Assembly: GCA_029935325.1 (NCBI GenBank)
Contig: JAOZKO010000141.1
Coordinates: forward strand, 1-7,035
From: Bacteroidales bacterium
GTDB lineage: Bacteria; Bacteroidota; Bacteroidia; Bacteroidales; UBA1556
Direction: 5' to 3'
DNA length: 7,035 nt
Shown here: piece after piece, positions 1 through 6,980 of the stretch
Numbering within the stretch: the stretch's first letter is position 1
How the letters are laid out: every line of letters starts with the position of its first letter
Made by a program: the position numbers and the translations under genes
Notes under the pieces: generated by a model
The model's input: the letters and a program-made list of their open reading frames with translations, nothing else
What the model was told of the DNA's origin: nothing
Database searches by the model: none

Positions 1-11
1 TTGTTTAGTTT

Positions 12-45
12 GACGAAGCCTGTGTAGTGTGGGCTTCGTCTTTTT
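12..45 (+). terminator. Rho-independent terminator of a plus-strand gene left of the window
   Basis: A perfect 9-bp stem pairs GACGAAGCC (12-20) with GGCTTCGTC (32-40). The loop is about 11 bases and can tighten by G-U pairs. TTTTT follows at 41-45. The T-tract lies only on the plus-strand side; on the minus strand the hairpin is followed by AAACTAAACAA. It therefore best terminates a gene entering from the left, convergent with the kinase. Because it starts only about 14 bases beyond the kinase stop, the stem could also slow or protect the end of the kinase transcript, but that is inference. Confidence 0.8.
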
Positions 46-58
46 AGTGCCTAATAAG

Positions 59-3000
59 TTAATTGAGCAAACTCTTTATTAAAGTTTTAATTTGGTCTTT
101 TTCAATAGGTTTTGAAATATACTCATCGCAACCTGCTTCCATTGCTTTAATTCTATCCTCAGAAAGTGCATTAGCTGTTTGCGCAATTATAATCACATCC
201 TTATTAAACTTACGTATTTCCTTGGTAGCCTTTTCTCCACTAACTATTGGCATTTTTATATCCATTAGTATTAAGTCAATGTCGGGATTTGCTCTACAAA
301 TATCAATTGCTTCTTGACCGTTTTTAGCATGTAAAATCTCCTTGCTGAAATCCTCAACTATTATATTTAAATAAGCGAAGGCTGATTCATCATCATCAGC
401 AATTAATATTTTAAATTTATCAGCAAGCTCAATGCTTTCTTCTGCTTCTGAATTAATAATCTGCACATCTTCTTCCTTCTCTAATTCTTCCTGAATAGGT
501 ATTGTGAAATAAACCGTAGTACCAATATTAGGCTCAGACTTTAGCCATATTTTTCCTCCTAGCATTTCCACATAAGCTTTGGTAATTGACAAACCTAAAC
601 CTGCTCCTTCATACACCTCTAAGTCCTCAATATCTGCCTGAACAAATCTTTGAAATACTGCCTGTTGCCTATCAAATGGTATTCCTATTCCTGTGTCTTT
701 AACAAAGAATTCTAGCTGAAAACCTTTAATCCTATAACCAAATTCTATACTTCCTATATGGGAATATTTAATTGAGTTCTTAATTAGGTTTGTAAATATT
801 GCATTTAGTTTATCGCTATCTGTATTAACAACCATCTTTTGTTGGTAAGCATTTTTAATATAGGACAATTTCATTCCTTTTTGTTCCACCTCGGGCTTAA
901 AGAAATCATATATTTCTTCAAGCTCAGTATGTATATCACATTCTGCATTAAAAACGCTCATCTGCCCTGCTTCTATTTTCGATATATCAATTAAATTATT
1001 AATAATATACAAAAGGCGTTTACCACTTTTCTCGATTACTTGAATATAATCCTGCTGTTTAATTTCACTTAAACCTTTATCTTTTAGCAAGCTAGAAAAA
1101 CCCAATATTCCATTCATTGGAGTTCGTATTTCATGGCTCATATTGGCCAGAAATGCTGATTTTAAGCGATCACTTTCTTCAGCTTTTTCCTTTGCTAATA
1201 TTAGTTCCTTTTCATTATGTTTTCTTGCACTAATATCTGTCACCATGCCCAAGAGTAATTTATCATCACCAACAATTATTGGTTTTACAGTAATTTCAAT
1301 TGGGAATATTTTACCATTTTTCTTTCTAAGATTATACTCCTTTGCTAATCCAAACACCTTATTATCAAAGTCAACACTTGATGGGTCTTCCAGCATATCC
1401 AGTGCTGTCATTTTCAATAGCTCATCTTGTGAATAACCAAGCATTTCACAAAATGCTTTATTTGTAAATTGATAATTCCCTTGATAATCAGTTACAGTAA
1501 TACCTTCGGATGCTTGCTCTGAAATTGCCCTGAATCGCTCTTCGTTTATTTCAGCAGCCTCTTTGGCCCTTATAAGCTCTTGCTGTAATAATATACGATT
1601 TGTAATATCTACCGATCTACCTTGGAAACTAACAATCTGACCATTTTTATCAAATATTGGATTTACAGATAATTCAACATCAATAATTTCTCCATCCTTC
1701 CTGATTTGCTTAAGTTCTAGTCTATATTTTTCAATATCACCTTTCTTAGCTTCTTTCACTATTCTTTCAATAATAGTTGCTATTTTCTTTAGACTATCTG
1801 AAGTATTAAATTCTTTTACTTCAAGACTCAATATTTCCTTAGGTCTATAACCCAAAAGATGATAAACGGCATCATTTACATAGCTTAATTTTAGGTCTAA
1901 GCCTAAAGTCCATAATGTATCTAAGGTATTGTCTGCTAAAAACCTATACTTGGCTTCACTTTCTTTCAGCTTAGCTTCAGCTTTTTTCCTTTGGGTAATA
2001 TCTCTAACAGCAACAACTCTTTCTGAATTCTTTACATCATCTTTATTAATCGCCTCTGCCTCTATTTCAATAGGAAACTCTTTCCCATTCTTCTTCACTC
2101 CTATTACTTCATAAGCCTTAGTATGTTTTCTTGCAGATAACTTATATACCTTTTGACGGTCTTCCTTACGAATTAGTAAATCAATTACATTTTTACCAAT
2201 AAGCTCATCTTGCTTATAACCAAACATTTTTGTAAAAGATAAATTCATCTCATGAGCAACTCCATCAGTATGAAGAAGAATACCCTCAAAAGTTAAATCT
2301 GATAATAGCCTAAACTTTTCTTCGCTCTCCTGAAGAGCTTTTTCTGCTATTTTTTTATGAGTAATATCTCTAATAGCAGTTACACGCACAAGCTCTCCTT
2401 TATCTAGTGTAATTTCACGAGATTCTAATTCTGCAAAGGTTGAATAGCCATTTTTCTTTGTGCACTCTACTTCATAGGGCAATACTATATTGTTTTGTAT
2501 GTTTTCTGCTACAATTTTATGGTACTCTTTATTAATAAATAATTCAATAAGATTTTTCCCAATTAATTCTTCAGCAGTATTATAGCCCGCCATTTTTACT
2601 AGTGCTGTGTTCAAATCAATAGCAACACCATTTTTATGAATAAGAATACCTTCAAAGCTAATATCTGATAGTAGTTTAAAGCGCTCCTCACTATCTACTA
2701 ATGCTTGCTGAGCTAATTTTTCTGCAGTAATATTTTCTTTAACCGCAAGGTAGCTCATCACTTTACCTTCCTCATCTTTAAGCGGAGTAATTGTTACATT
2801 CTCCCAGAAAAGCTCACCAGATTTTTTCTTATTATGAAATTCTCCTTTCCAAATATTACCTGCAGAAATAGTTTCCCACATTTCCTTATAGTATTCTTTT
2901 GGCTGAGTTTCAGCATTTAATATCTTTGGATTTTGACCTAACGCCTCTTCTTCAGTATAACCTGTTAGTTCTGTAAACTTAGGATTAACATATTCAATCT

Positions 3001-4993
3001 CTCCCTCCAAATTGGTAATTACTATAACATTTGCGCTTTGGTCAACGGCAGTACTTAGTTTCTTTAGCTCTTTTTCTGCTTGCTTTCGTTTGGTTACATC
3101 TTCATAAACAGCTACAATTTCACCAGTCTTTAATTTATACACATAATTATCGCGCCAGGAAGCAACCTTATCTCCTTTATATAAGGAAATTGGATGATCT
3201 TCAGATTTGCCAGTTTTCCATACTCTTTTGAAACAATCAATAATACCCATTTCCTTTGCTCCAGGAAACTTATCTAGTACGCTTGTGCCTATTAATTCCT
3301 CTTTCTTTATTTTATCTATTTCTTCTCCAGCTTTATTAAAACTTTTAAAAATAAAGTCCTCGCCATTATTTATAGCTTCATATACCGCTACTCCGCTTTT
3401 CATATTATCGAAGAGGCTTTTATACTTCTCCTCGCTTTGAACAATAGCTTCGTCTGATAACTTACGATCAGTGACATTATGAGCTACAGCAACCAGTCCA
3501 TTATATTTATTCTCAGAAAAGAGTGGAGATAAAGTAATCGAATACCAACTCAAACCATCAGAAGTATCCAAGGAATACTCATAACTTGCTGTTTCATTTC
3601 TCTTTACAATGGGCAAAGCCTGTTCAAATAATTTATCCATATGTTTAGGCATCACTTCTTTATGCGTTTTGCCTATAAACTGATTTTTGTTTTTATATAT
3701 TTCTGATTTCTTAGCATAGCTGGATATAAAACGGTTATCCTTATCTAATACAAAAACTAAATCTTCCATGGAATTGAGAATACCTTTCAATTCCATCTTA
3801 CTTGCTTTCAACTCTTTATTTACTTTTTTTAGCTCTGTAATATCACGCGGAAAAGAAATAATCATTGGTACGCCATTCATTAAAAATAGCTTTGCCTTTA
3901 AATCTACAGGGAAGGTACTTCCATCCTTGCGAGTATGAATGCTCTCTATTGCAAATGTTTGATTAATGCTAATACTTTTAATTATTTCATTAACTTTTTC
4001 TTTAGAATAACTTCTATCGATATCAAAAACCGTGAAATTTAATAGTTCATTTCGGGAATATCCAAGGTTATCGCAGGCTGCATTATTTACATCTACAATC
4101 TTTCCTTTCAAATCAGAGATAAAGAAAGCATCCGTAGCATTTTCTACAAAGATTTGATTTCGCTCCTGGCTAGAACGTAAATCAGTGGTAACTTGCAATA
4201 GTTTTGAAATATCGTATAAAACCCCTGAAGCTATATTATTGGCTTTAAAGTAGGCATAGTTCTCAACTGTCTTTATCTTTCCATTTTTTGTTTTAATTCT
4301 ATACTTAAAATATTCACTATACTCCTTATTCTTTCTATTCTCTATTCCTGCCTCTAATACTTTCTTAATAATTGGATGGTCTTCTTTTACAACATAATGT
4401 TCAGCAAAATCCATAATATCAACATAAGATTCTACAGCATCATTACCCAATATAATGTTCAATTCAGGACTTATTTTAAGTTCTAATTTATTTAAATCTA
4501 ATTCCCAATTGCCCATTTTTGCTAATCGCTGAATTTTTGATAATTCATCCTTTGACTCCTTAAGTTCTTTATTAGCAATATTAAACTCTGTTATATCTTG
4601 TATAATTAGTGAAAAAATGTCTTTATCCTCAATTTTAAGCTTTGTTTGGTTAATCTCAACATCTCTTAATTCGCCATTGGCAAGCTGGTGAACAAAATAG
4701 AATCTATTACTTTTGCTTTTGCTTGCTTCTTTCATCTTCACTTTAATTTCCTTTTGGGATAAAGTGTTGATTTTGCTTATGTTCATATGAGCAAAAGACT
4801 CCTTGCTATATCCGTAAAATTTTATTGCTGCGGAATTGGCAAACAGTATGTCACCATTAATAGGATTAATTAATAGTATTACTGCATCATTATTTTCAAA
4901 AAATTGATGATATAATGAATTATTAGCAAATAAAGAATTATCAGGACTATTGCCTGAATTTTTCAAGTTCTGTTTAGAGTTACGACTATCCAT
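59..4993 (-). CDS. Hybrid sensor histidine kinase with ten PAS domains, HisKA, HATPase_c and C-terminal receiver
   Basis: Two-component sensor kinase: it should autophosphorylate on histidine and pass the phosphate to its own receiver aspartate. Numbering is from the ATG at 4993 (1,644 residues). Ten PAS domains lie at about 28-136, 155-265, 275-387, 401-509, 521-635, 645-757, 767-879, 890-1001, 1012-1132 and 1151-1256. Each ends in a D/N-[IV]-[TS] motif and is joined to the next by a charged helical linker. HisKA (about 1277-1342) has the H box SHEIRTP with H1287. HATPase_c (about 1387-1501) has N box N1406, G1 DTGIGIP (1433-1439) and G2 GAGLGLS (1463-1469). The receiver (1527-1641) has acidic D1533-D1535, phosphoacceptor D1578 in LMDIKMP, T1606 and K1628, so all catalytic residues are present. 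No signal peptide or membrane segment is visible, so it should be a soluble cytoplasmic sensor. It has no Hpt or DNA-binding output domain, so a partner must be encoded elsewhere. Ligands of the PAS domains cannot be read from sequence. The reading frame continues upstream to a TTG at 5056, but those codons run through an apparent inserted element (5038-5195), so ATG 4993 was chosen. Confidence 0.93.
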   Translation of the reverse strand: MDSRNSKQNLKNSGNSPDNSLFANNSLYHQFFENNDAVILLINPINGDILFANSAAIKFYGYSKESFAHMNISKINTLSQKEIKVKMKEASKSKSNRFYFVHQLANGELRDVEINQTKLKIEDKDIFSLIIQDITEFNIANKELKESKDELSKIQRLAKMGNWELDLNKLELKISPELNIILGNDAVESYVDIMDFAEHYVVKEDHPIIKKVLEAGIENRKNKEYSEYFKYRIKTKNGKIKTVENYAYFKANNIASGVLYDISKLLQVTTDLRSSQERNQIFVENATDAFFISDLKGKIVDVNNAACDNLGYSRNELLNFTVFDIDRSYSKEKVNEIIKSISINQTFAIESIHTRKDGSTFPVDLKAKLFLMNGVPMIISFPRDITELKKVNKELKASKMELKGILNSMEDLVFVLDKDNRFISSYAKKSEIYKNKNQFIGKTHKEVMPKHMDKLFEQALPIVKRNETASYEYSLDTSDGLSWYSITLSPLFSENKYNGLVAVAHNVTDRKLSDEAIVQSEEKYKSLFDNMKSGVAVYEAINNGEDFIFKSFNKAGEEIDKIKKEELIGTSVLDKFPGAKEMGIIDCFKRVWKTGKSEDHPISLYKGDKVASWRDNYVYKLKTGEIVAVYEDVTKRKQAEKELKKLSTAVDQSANVIVITNLEGEIEYVNPKFTELTGYTEEEALGQNPKILNAETQPKEYYKEMWETISAGNIWKGEFHNKKKSGELFWENVTITPLKDEEGKVMSYLAVKENITAEKLAQQALVDSEERFKLLSDISFEGILIHKNGVAIDLNTALVKMAGYNTAEELIGKNLIELFINKEYHKIVAENIQNNIVLPYEVECTKKNGYSTFAELESREITLDKGELVRVTAIRDITHKKIAEKALQESEEKFRLLSDLTFEGILLHTDGVAHEMNLSFTKMFGYKQDELIGKNVIDLLIRKEDRQKVYKLSARKHTKAYEVIGVKKNGKEFPIEIEAEAINKDDVKNSERVVAVRDITQRKKAEAKLKESEAKYRFLADNTLDTLWTLGLDLKLSYVNDAVYHLLGYRPKEILSLEVKEFNTSDSLKKIATIIERIVKEAKKGDIEKYRLELKQIRKDGEIIDVELSVNPIFDKNGQIVSFQGRSVDITNRILLQQELIRAKEAAEINEERFRAISEQASEGITVTDYQGNYQFTNKAFCEMLGYSQDELLKMTALDMLEDPSSVDFDNKVFGLAKEYNLRKKNGKIFPIEITVKPIIVGDDKLLLGMVTDISARKHNEKELILAKEKAEESDRLKSAFLANMSHEIRTPMNGILGFSSLLKDKGLSEIKQQDYIQVIEKSGKRLLYIINNLIDISKIEAGQMSVFNAECDIHTELEEIYDFFKPEVEQKGMKLSYIKNAYQQKMVVNTDSDKLNAIFTNLIKNSIKYSHIGSIEFGYRIKGFQLEFFVKDTGIGIPFDRQQAVFQRFVQADIEDLEVYEGAGLGLSITKAYVEMLGGKIWLKSEPNIGTTVYFTIPIQEELEKEEDVQIINSEAEESIELADKFKILIADDDESAFAYLNIIVEDFSKEILHAKNGQEAIDICRANPDIDLILMDIKMPIVSGEKATKEIRKFNKDVIIIAQTANALSEDRIKAMEAGCDEYISKPIEKDQIKTLIKSLLN
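1985..2695 (-). repeat. Tandemly duplicated PAS domains 7 and 8 within the kinase
   Basis: The seventh and eighth PAS domains are much more alike than the other pairs. Over their first 56 residues more than half the positions are identical: SEERFKLLSD versus SEEKFRLLSD, FEGILIH versus FEGILLH, then KMAGY/KMFGY, ELIGKN twice, and matching ends RDITHKKIAEKA/RDITQRKKAEAK. The DNA is still recognisably related around 2640-2693 and 2274-2328. This points to an in-frame segmental duplication of one PAS plus linker unit. It is a subdivision of the kinase gene, not a separate gene. Confidence 0.7.
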
Positions 4994-5031
4994 ATCGTGA
5001 GTATAAGTGAGCAATTTTATTAATACCTCTT

Positions 5032-5037
5032 CATATA
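5032..5037. repeat. Direct repeat CATATA, left copy (putative target-site duplication)
   Basis: CATATA directly abuts the outer end of the left terminal inverted repeat. An identical CATATA lies at 5196-5201, directly outside the right terminal repeat. A short direct repeat in exactly these two places is what transposition leaves. Because ATAT is self-complementary, the motif also lengthens the apparent inverted repeat, so the exact element boundary is uncertain by about a base. Confidence 0.6.
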
Positions 5038-5055
5038 GAGTCCAGTCTAAAAACA
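5038..5055 (+). repeat. Left terminal inverted repeat of the MITE-like element
   Basis: GAGTCCAGTCTAAAAACA matches the reverse complement of 5178-5195 at 16 of 18 positions. The mismatched pairs are 5043/5190 and 5051/5182. It covers the first two bases of the TTG that opens the longest kinase reading frame, so the extended kinase N-terminus would be partly encoded by this repeat. Confidence 0.65.
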
Positions 5056-5112
5056 AACAAAATCAAAAAAGTTTCTTTTGGCGTTATTTTCATTTTTTTC
5101 TATTCGTTGATA

Positions 5113-5120
5113 CAAAGATC
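5113..5120 (-). promoter_or_regulatory. Possible -7 box GATCTTTG inside the element, facing the kinase
   Basis: On the minus strand GATCTTTG agrees with the Bacteroidota -7 consensus TANNTTTG except at the first base. It is followed by an A-rich stretch and an ATG at 5093. No TTTG sits at the expected -33 spacing; the nearest is only 9 bases upstream. It could be a leftover transposase promoter or an outward promoter feeding the kinase, but the match is weak. Confidence 0.2.
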
Positions 5121-5177
5121 ACAGAATTTCAAAAAATAAAAATCTCCCTCAAAATAACTCTTTTTATAAAAATCACC

Positions 5178-5195
5178 TGTTCTTAGACTAGACTC
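5178..5195 (-). repeat. Right terminal inverted repeat of the MITE-like element
   Basis: Read on the minus strand this is GAGTCTAGTCTAAGAACA, the partner of 5038-5055 with two transitions. The pairing can be extended outward through the palindromic part of the flanking CATATA repeat to 5033 and 5200. Confidence 0.65.
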
Positions 5196-5201
5196 CATAT
5201 A
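5196..5201. repeat. Direct repeat CATATA, right copy (putative target-site duplication)
   Basis: Identical to 5032-5037 and directly outside the right terminal inverted repeat. The identity continues one base (G) further, but on the left that G already belongs to the inverted repeat. Confidence 0.6.
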
Positions 5202-5218
5202 GTAAAAGTGACAAGGGA

Positions 5219-5226
5219 CAAATATA
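5219..5226 (-). promoter_or_regulatory. Likely kinase promoter, -7 box TATATTTG
   Basis: On the minus strand TATATTTG is a perfect match to the Bacteroidota sigma-A -7 consensus TANNTTTG. At the usual spacing upstream (5246-5249) there is GTTT rather than the ideal TTTG, so the -33 element is weak. Transcription would start near 5212. The leader to the ATG at 4993 would be about 220 bases as it stands, but about 55 bases without the MITE-like insertion. It lies just downstream of the envelope gene's stop, so the kinase probably has its own transcription unit. Confidence 0.45.
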
Positions 5227-5227
5227 C

Positions 5228-5259
5228 AAAAAAAAGTGATTATATAAACCGTTTAATCA
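5228..5259 (-). terminator. Weak terminator candidate for the envelope protein gene
   Basis: On the minus strand TGATTA (5259-5254) can pair with TAATCA (5242-5237) around an 11-base loop. After one C come eight Ts (5235-5228). The stem overlaps the stop codon TAA and contains only one G-C pair, so its stability is doubtful. The long T-run just after the stop codon is the better part of the evidence. Confidence 0.3.
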
Positions 5260-6959
5260 ACAACCCTAAAATCATAGGAGTAATAAACCCTCTCCATGTC
5301 TTTGTTAAGCCCCTGAACTACTACCGTATATATGCTAGGAGTATCTGATGTGTAAAATAATATATCAGTTTCTGAACTAGTAAATCTCAGCTTAGGAAGC
5401 CAAAACAAAGTATTTCTAGCATCAGGGGATATCGTATTTTGTTCAAATTTTTCTACATTTTGCTCTTTATTCAAAAAATTATAATTAACAGTTATGGAGG
5501 AGCTTGGAAACTCCATTTCGCCAAAATCACCTCTATAAGTTATAAAGTTGAGTATTCCACCAAAGCTTGCATCTCCCTTTTGATAGTAACTTCTAACTAT
5601 CTCAATTCTCTGTACTAACTTAGGGCTTATTTGTAGCAAGCTCTGGAAATCATTTATTGCAACATAATCAATCAATAACAATGGCTCCTGCAATAAAACT
5701 ACTCCATCTTTTCCATCTAACCTAATTATATAATTTTCGCCTTCTTTTCGCAGATGAACACTGCCTGGTAATTCAGTAAAATACATATGCATTTTAGGTA
5801 GTTCAATATAATCATCTATTATAATTATTTCATCTGCATTATTATAGAACGAAATTGGAAAACTACTATCTACCTCAGTGATTACTTCCTTTTGAAATAA
5901 TTTTTGCACAGCAATATTTCTTGATAATTGAAGTGCTAAGTCCTGTTCCTCTTTGCTTAATTTAAAAGGACTACCAAAGCCATAATTAGTATTAATATCA
6001 AAATCTTTATCAATCATTATCAAAGCATTATCATCTTTTAATGTTGTAGAAATATATACTTCACGATTTCCATATAAATCTGGCAAACTAATTCTAAATC
6101 GGCCCAAAGAATCACTATTGCAAATAAGCACATCCCTTGTCCCTAAAATGCTAAATATAATTTGCTCATTAGGTATAGGCTTATTTGTTTTCAAATTAAT
6201 AATCGACCCGCTCATAATTAAACCTTGTTTTTCTTCAATATACACTTCACTTCTATTGGTAGGTTTATTATTACGAGCACTCAAGTTAGTGTTTATAAAG
6301 CTATTCTTTGGCGCCACTGAAATTGTTATTGAGGATTTAATAAGTTTATTTGTGTCCACATTAAGGCTCAGTTTCACTAATTCTCTCGCACTATATTCTG
6401 CTTTGTTCAACTTAATTATTACAGCTGAATCTTTGCTATTAGGAATAGAGTCGGCGAATAGTTTATTGGCATTTATAGTCGTTTGCTTAAGATAATCAGA
6501 GCTATAAGGGTTAATAATTTTAATGCTTAAAAAAGAAAAGTTTGAAGGCTGATTTCTCATTTCTCGGCTATAAGCTCTAATAATATAATTACCACTTTTT
6601 ATATAGTCAGGGATAAGTATTTGAGTGTTTTTAGTTCCATTACGCATTTTGACTTTAATGGACTGCACCAGATTACCATCCTGCCCAATTAAATCGCAAT
6701 AAATATATGATTGCAATTGATATTCTGTTGAATTATCTTTAGCTCTAAATAATTTAATATGTATTTTTTCACCAACAATATATATATTTCTATCTAAAAA
6801 CATATATAGAGCTTGGTCTTTATTATTGCTTAAATATTCGTTATTATTTTGAGCAAGAATTGAGGAATTAATTCCAAGAATCGAAATCATAAGCAAGGCA
6901 AAGCCTATAAGCTTGCTTAATCCATATTTTATAAATCCATATTTAAATTTCAATTGCAT
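5253..6959 (-). CDS. Exported MG2/carboxypeptidase-regulatory-like protein with TonB-plug-like domain, no barrel
   Basis: Envelope protein of 568 residues, function unknown. The N-terminus is a signal peptide: a Lys-rich start, a hydrophobic core about 17-30 and a likely cut after ILA (36). Residues about 48-150 look like a macroglobulin MG2 domain: FLDRNIYIVGEKIHIK, then SGNYIIRAYSREMRN. A second beta-sandwich lies at about 178-240, a carboxypeptidase-regulatory-like beta domain at about 246-320, and a plug-like domain at about 375-478. The plug-like domain contains LLLIDYVAIND and the plug hallmark RIEIVRS followed by GDASFGGILNFIT. The end (about 517-568) has TLFWLPKL, FYTSD and YTVVVQG, a tail common in this Bacteroidota family. 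A real TonB-dependent receptor would carry several hundred further residues of barrel; these are absent and the reading frame is intact, so it is not a truncated receptor. Family members are presumed to sit in the periplasm or at the outer membrane as adhesion or assembly partners, which is inference. The ATG at 6959 follows an A/T-rich stretch without Shine-Dalgarno and starts a good signal peptide. It lies 21 bases after the preceding gene's stop. Confidence 0.85.
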   Translation of the reverse strand: MQLKFKYGFIKYGLSKLIGFALLMISILGINSSILAQNNNEYLSNNKDQALYMFLDRNIYIVGEKIHIKLFRAKDNSTEYQLQSYIYCDLIGQDGNLVQSIKVKMRNGTKNTQILIPDYIKSGNYIIRAYSREMRNQPSNFSFLSIKIINPYSSDYLKQTTINANKLFADSIPNSKDSAVIIKLNKAEYSARELVKLSLNVDTNKLIKSSITISVAPKNSFINTNLSARNNKPTNRSEVYIEEKQGLIMSGSIINLKTNKPIPNEQIIFSILGTRDVLICNSDSLGRFRISLPDLYGNREVYISTTLKDDNALIMIDKDFDINTNYGFGSPFKLSKEEQDLALQLSRNIAVQKLFQKEVITEVDSSFPISFYNNADEIIIIDDYIELPKMHMYFTELPGSVHLRKEGENYIIRLDGKDGVVLLQEPLLLIDYVAINDFQSLLQISPKLVQRIEIVRSYYQKGDASFGGILNFITYRGDFGEMEFPSSSITVNYNFLNKEQNVEKFEQNTISPDARNTLFWLPKLRFTSSETDILFYTSDTPSIYTVVVQGLNKDMERVYYSYDFRVVD

Positions 6960-6980
6960 AATTCAAAAAATAATTTGTGT

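Larger units (their letters stand above)
5038..5195. mobile_element. MITE-like or internally deleted insertion sequence, 158 bp
   Basis: The segment is bounded by 18-bp terminal inverted repeats: GAGTCCAGTCTAAAAACA at the left (5038-5055), and GAGTCTAGTCTAAGAACA read on the minus strand at the right (5195 down to 5178). They match at 16 of 18 positions, and both differences are transitions. A 6-bp direct repeat CATATA flanks it on both sides. The interior is very AT-rich and has no transposase, only a 20-codon minus-strand frame (5031-5093). Size, inverted ends and flanking duplication fit a miniature inverted-repeat element that would need a transposase supplied elsewhere. I cannot name the IS family. 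It sits between the promoter box at 5219-5226 and the kinase ATG; taking out the element plus one repeat copy (164 bp) shortens the gap between the two genes from 259 to 95 bp. The alternative is a conserved stem of the kinase leader RNA, but the direct repeats favour a mobile element. Confidence 0.62.

Noticed and set aside
12..40. Hairpin as the kinase's own intrinsic terminator
   Set aside because: On the minus strand the stem is followed by AAACTAAACAA rather than a T-tract; the Ts are on the plus-strand side.
2911..3061. PAS 6 as a flavin-binding LOV photosensor
   Set aside because: It has the overall LOV-like spacing, but the photoactive motif GxNC is GQNP (residues 686-689), so the reactive cysteine is replaced by proline. 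Light sensing through a cysteinyl adduct is not supported.
5066..5082. AAAAG-AAA-CTTTTTT mini-hairpin on the minus strand as a terminator
   Set aside because: It has a five-pair stem with a single G-C pair and a three-base loop. This is common by chance in such AT-rich DNA.
6118..6495. 125-codon plus-strand open frame opposite the envelope gene
   Set aside because: It is a shadow of the well-supported minus-strand gene, with hydrophobic low-complexity residues arising from the AT-rich complement and no recognisable domain. The smaller plus-strand frames inside the kinase were dropped for the same reason.
5253..6959. TonB-dependent receptor
   Set aside because: The plug-like region is present, but the protein is only 568 residues and ends in a small beta domain, with no space for the roughly 22-strand barrel and no sign of frameshift.
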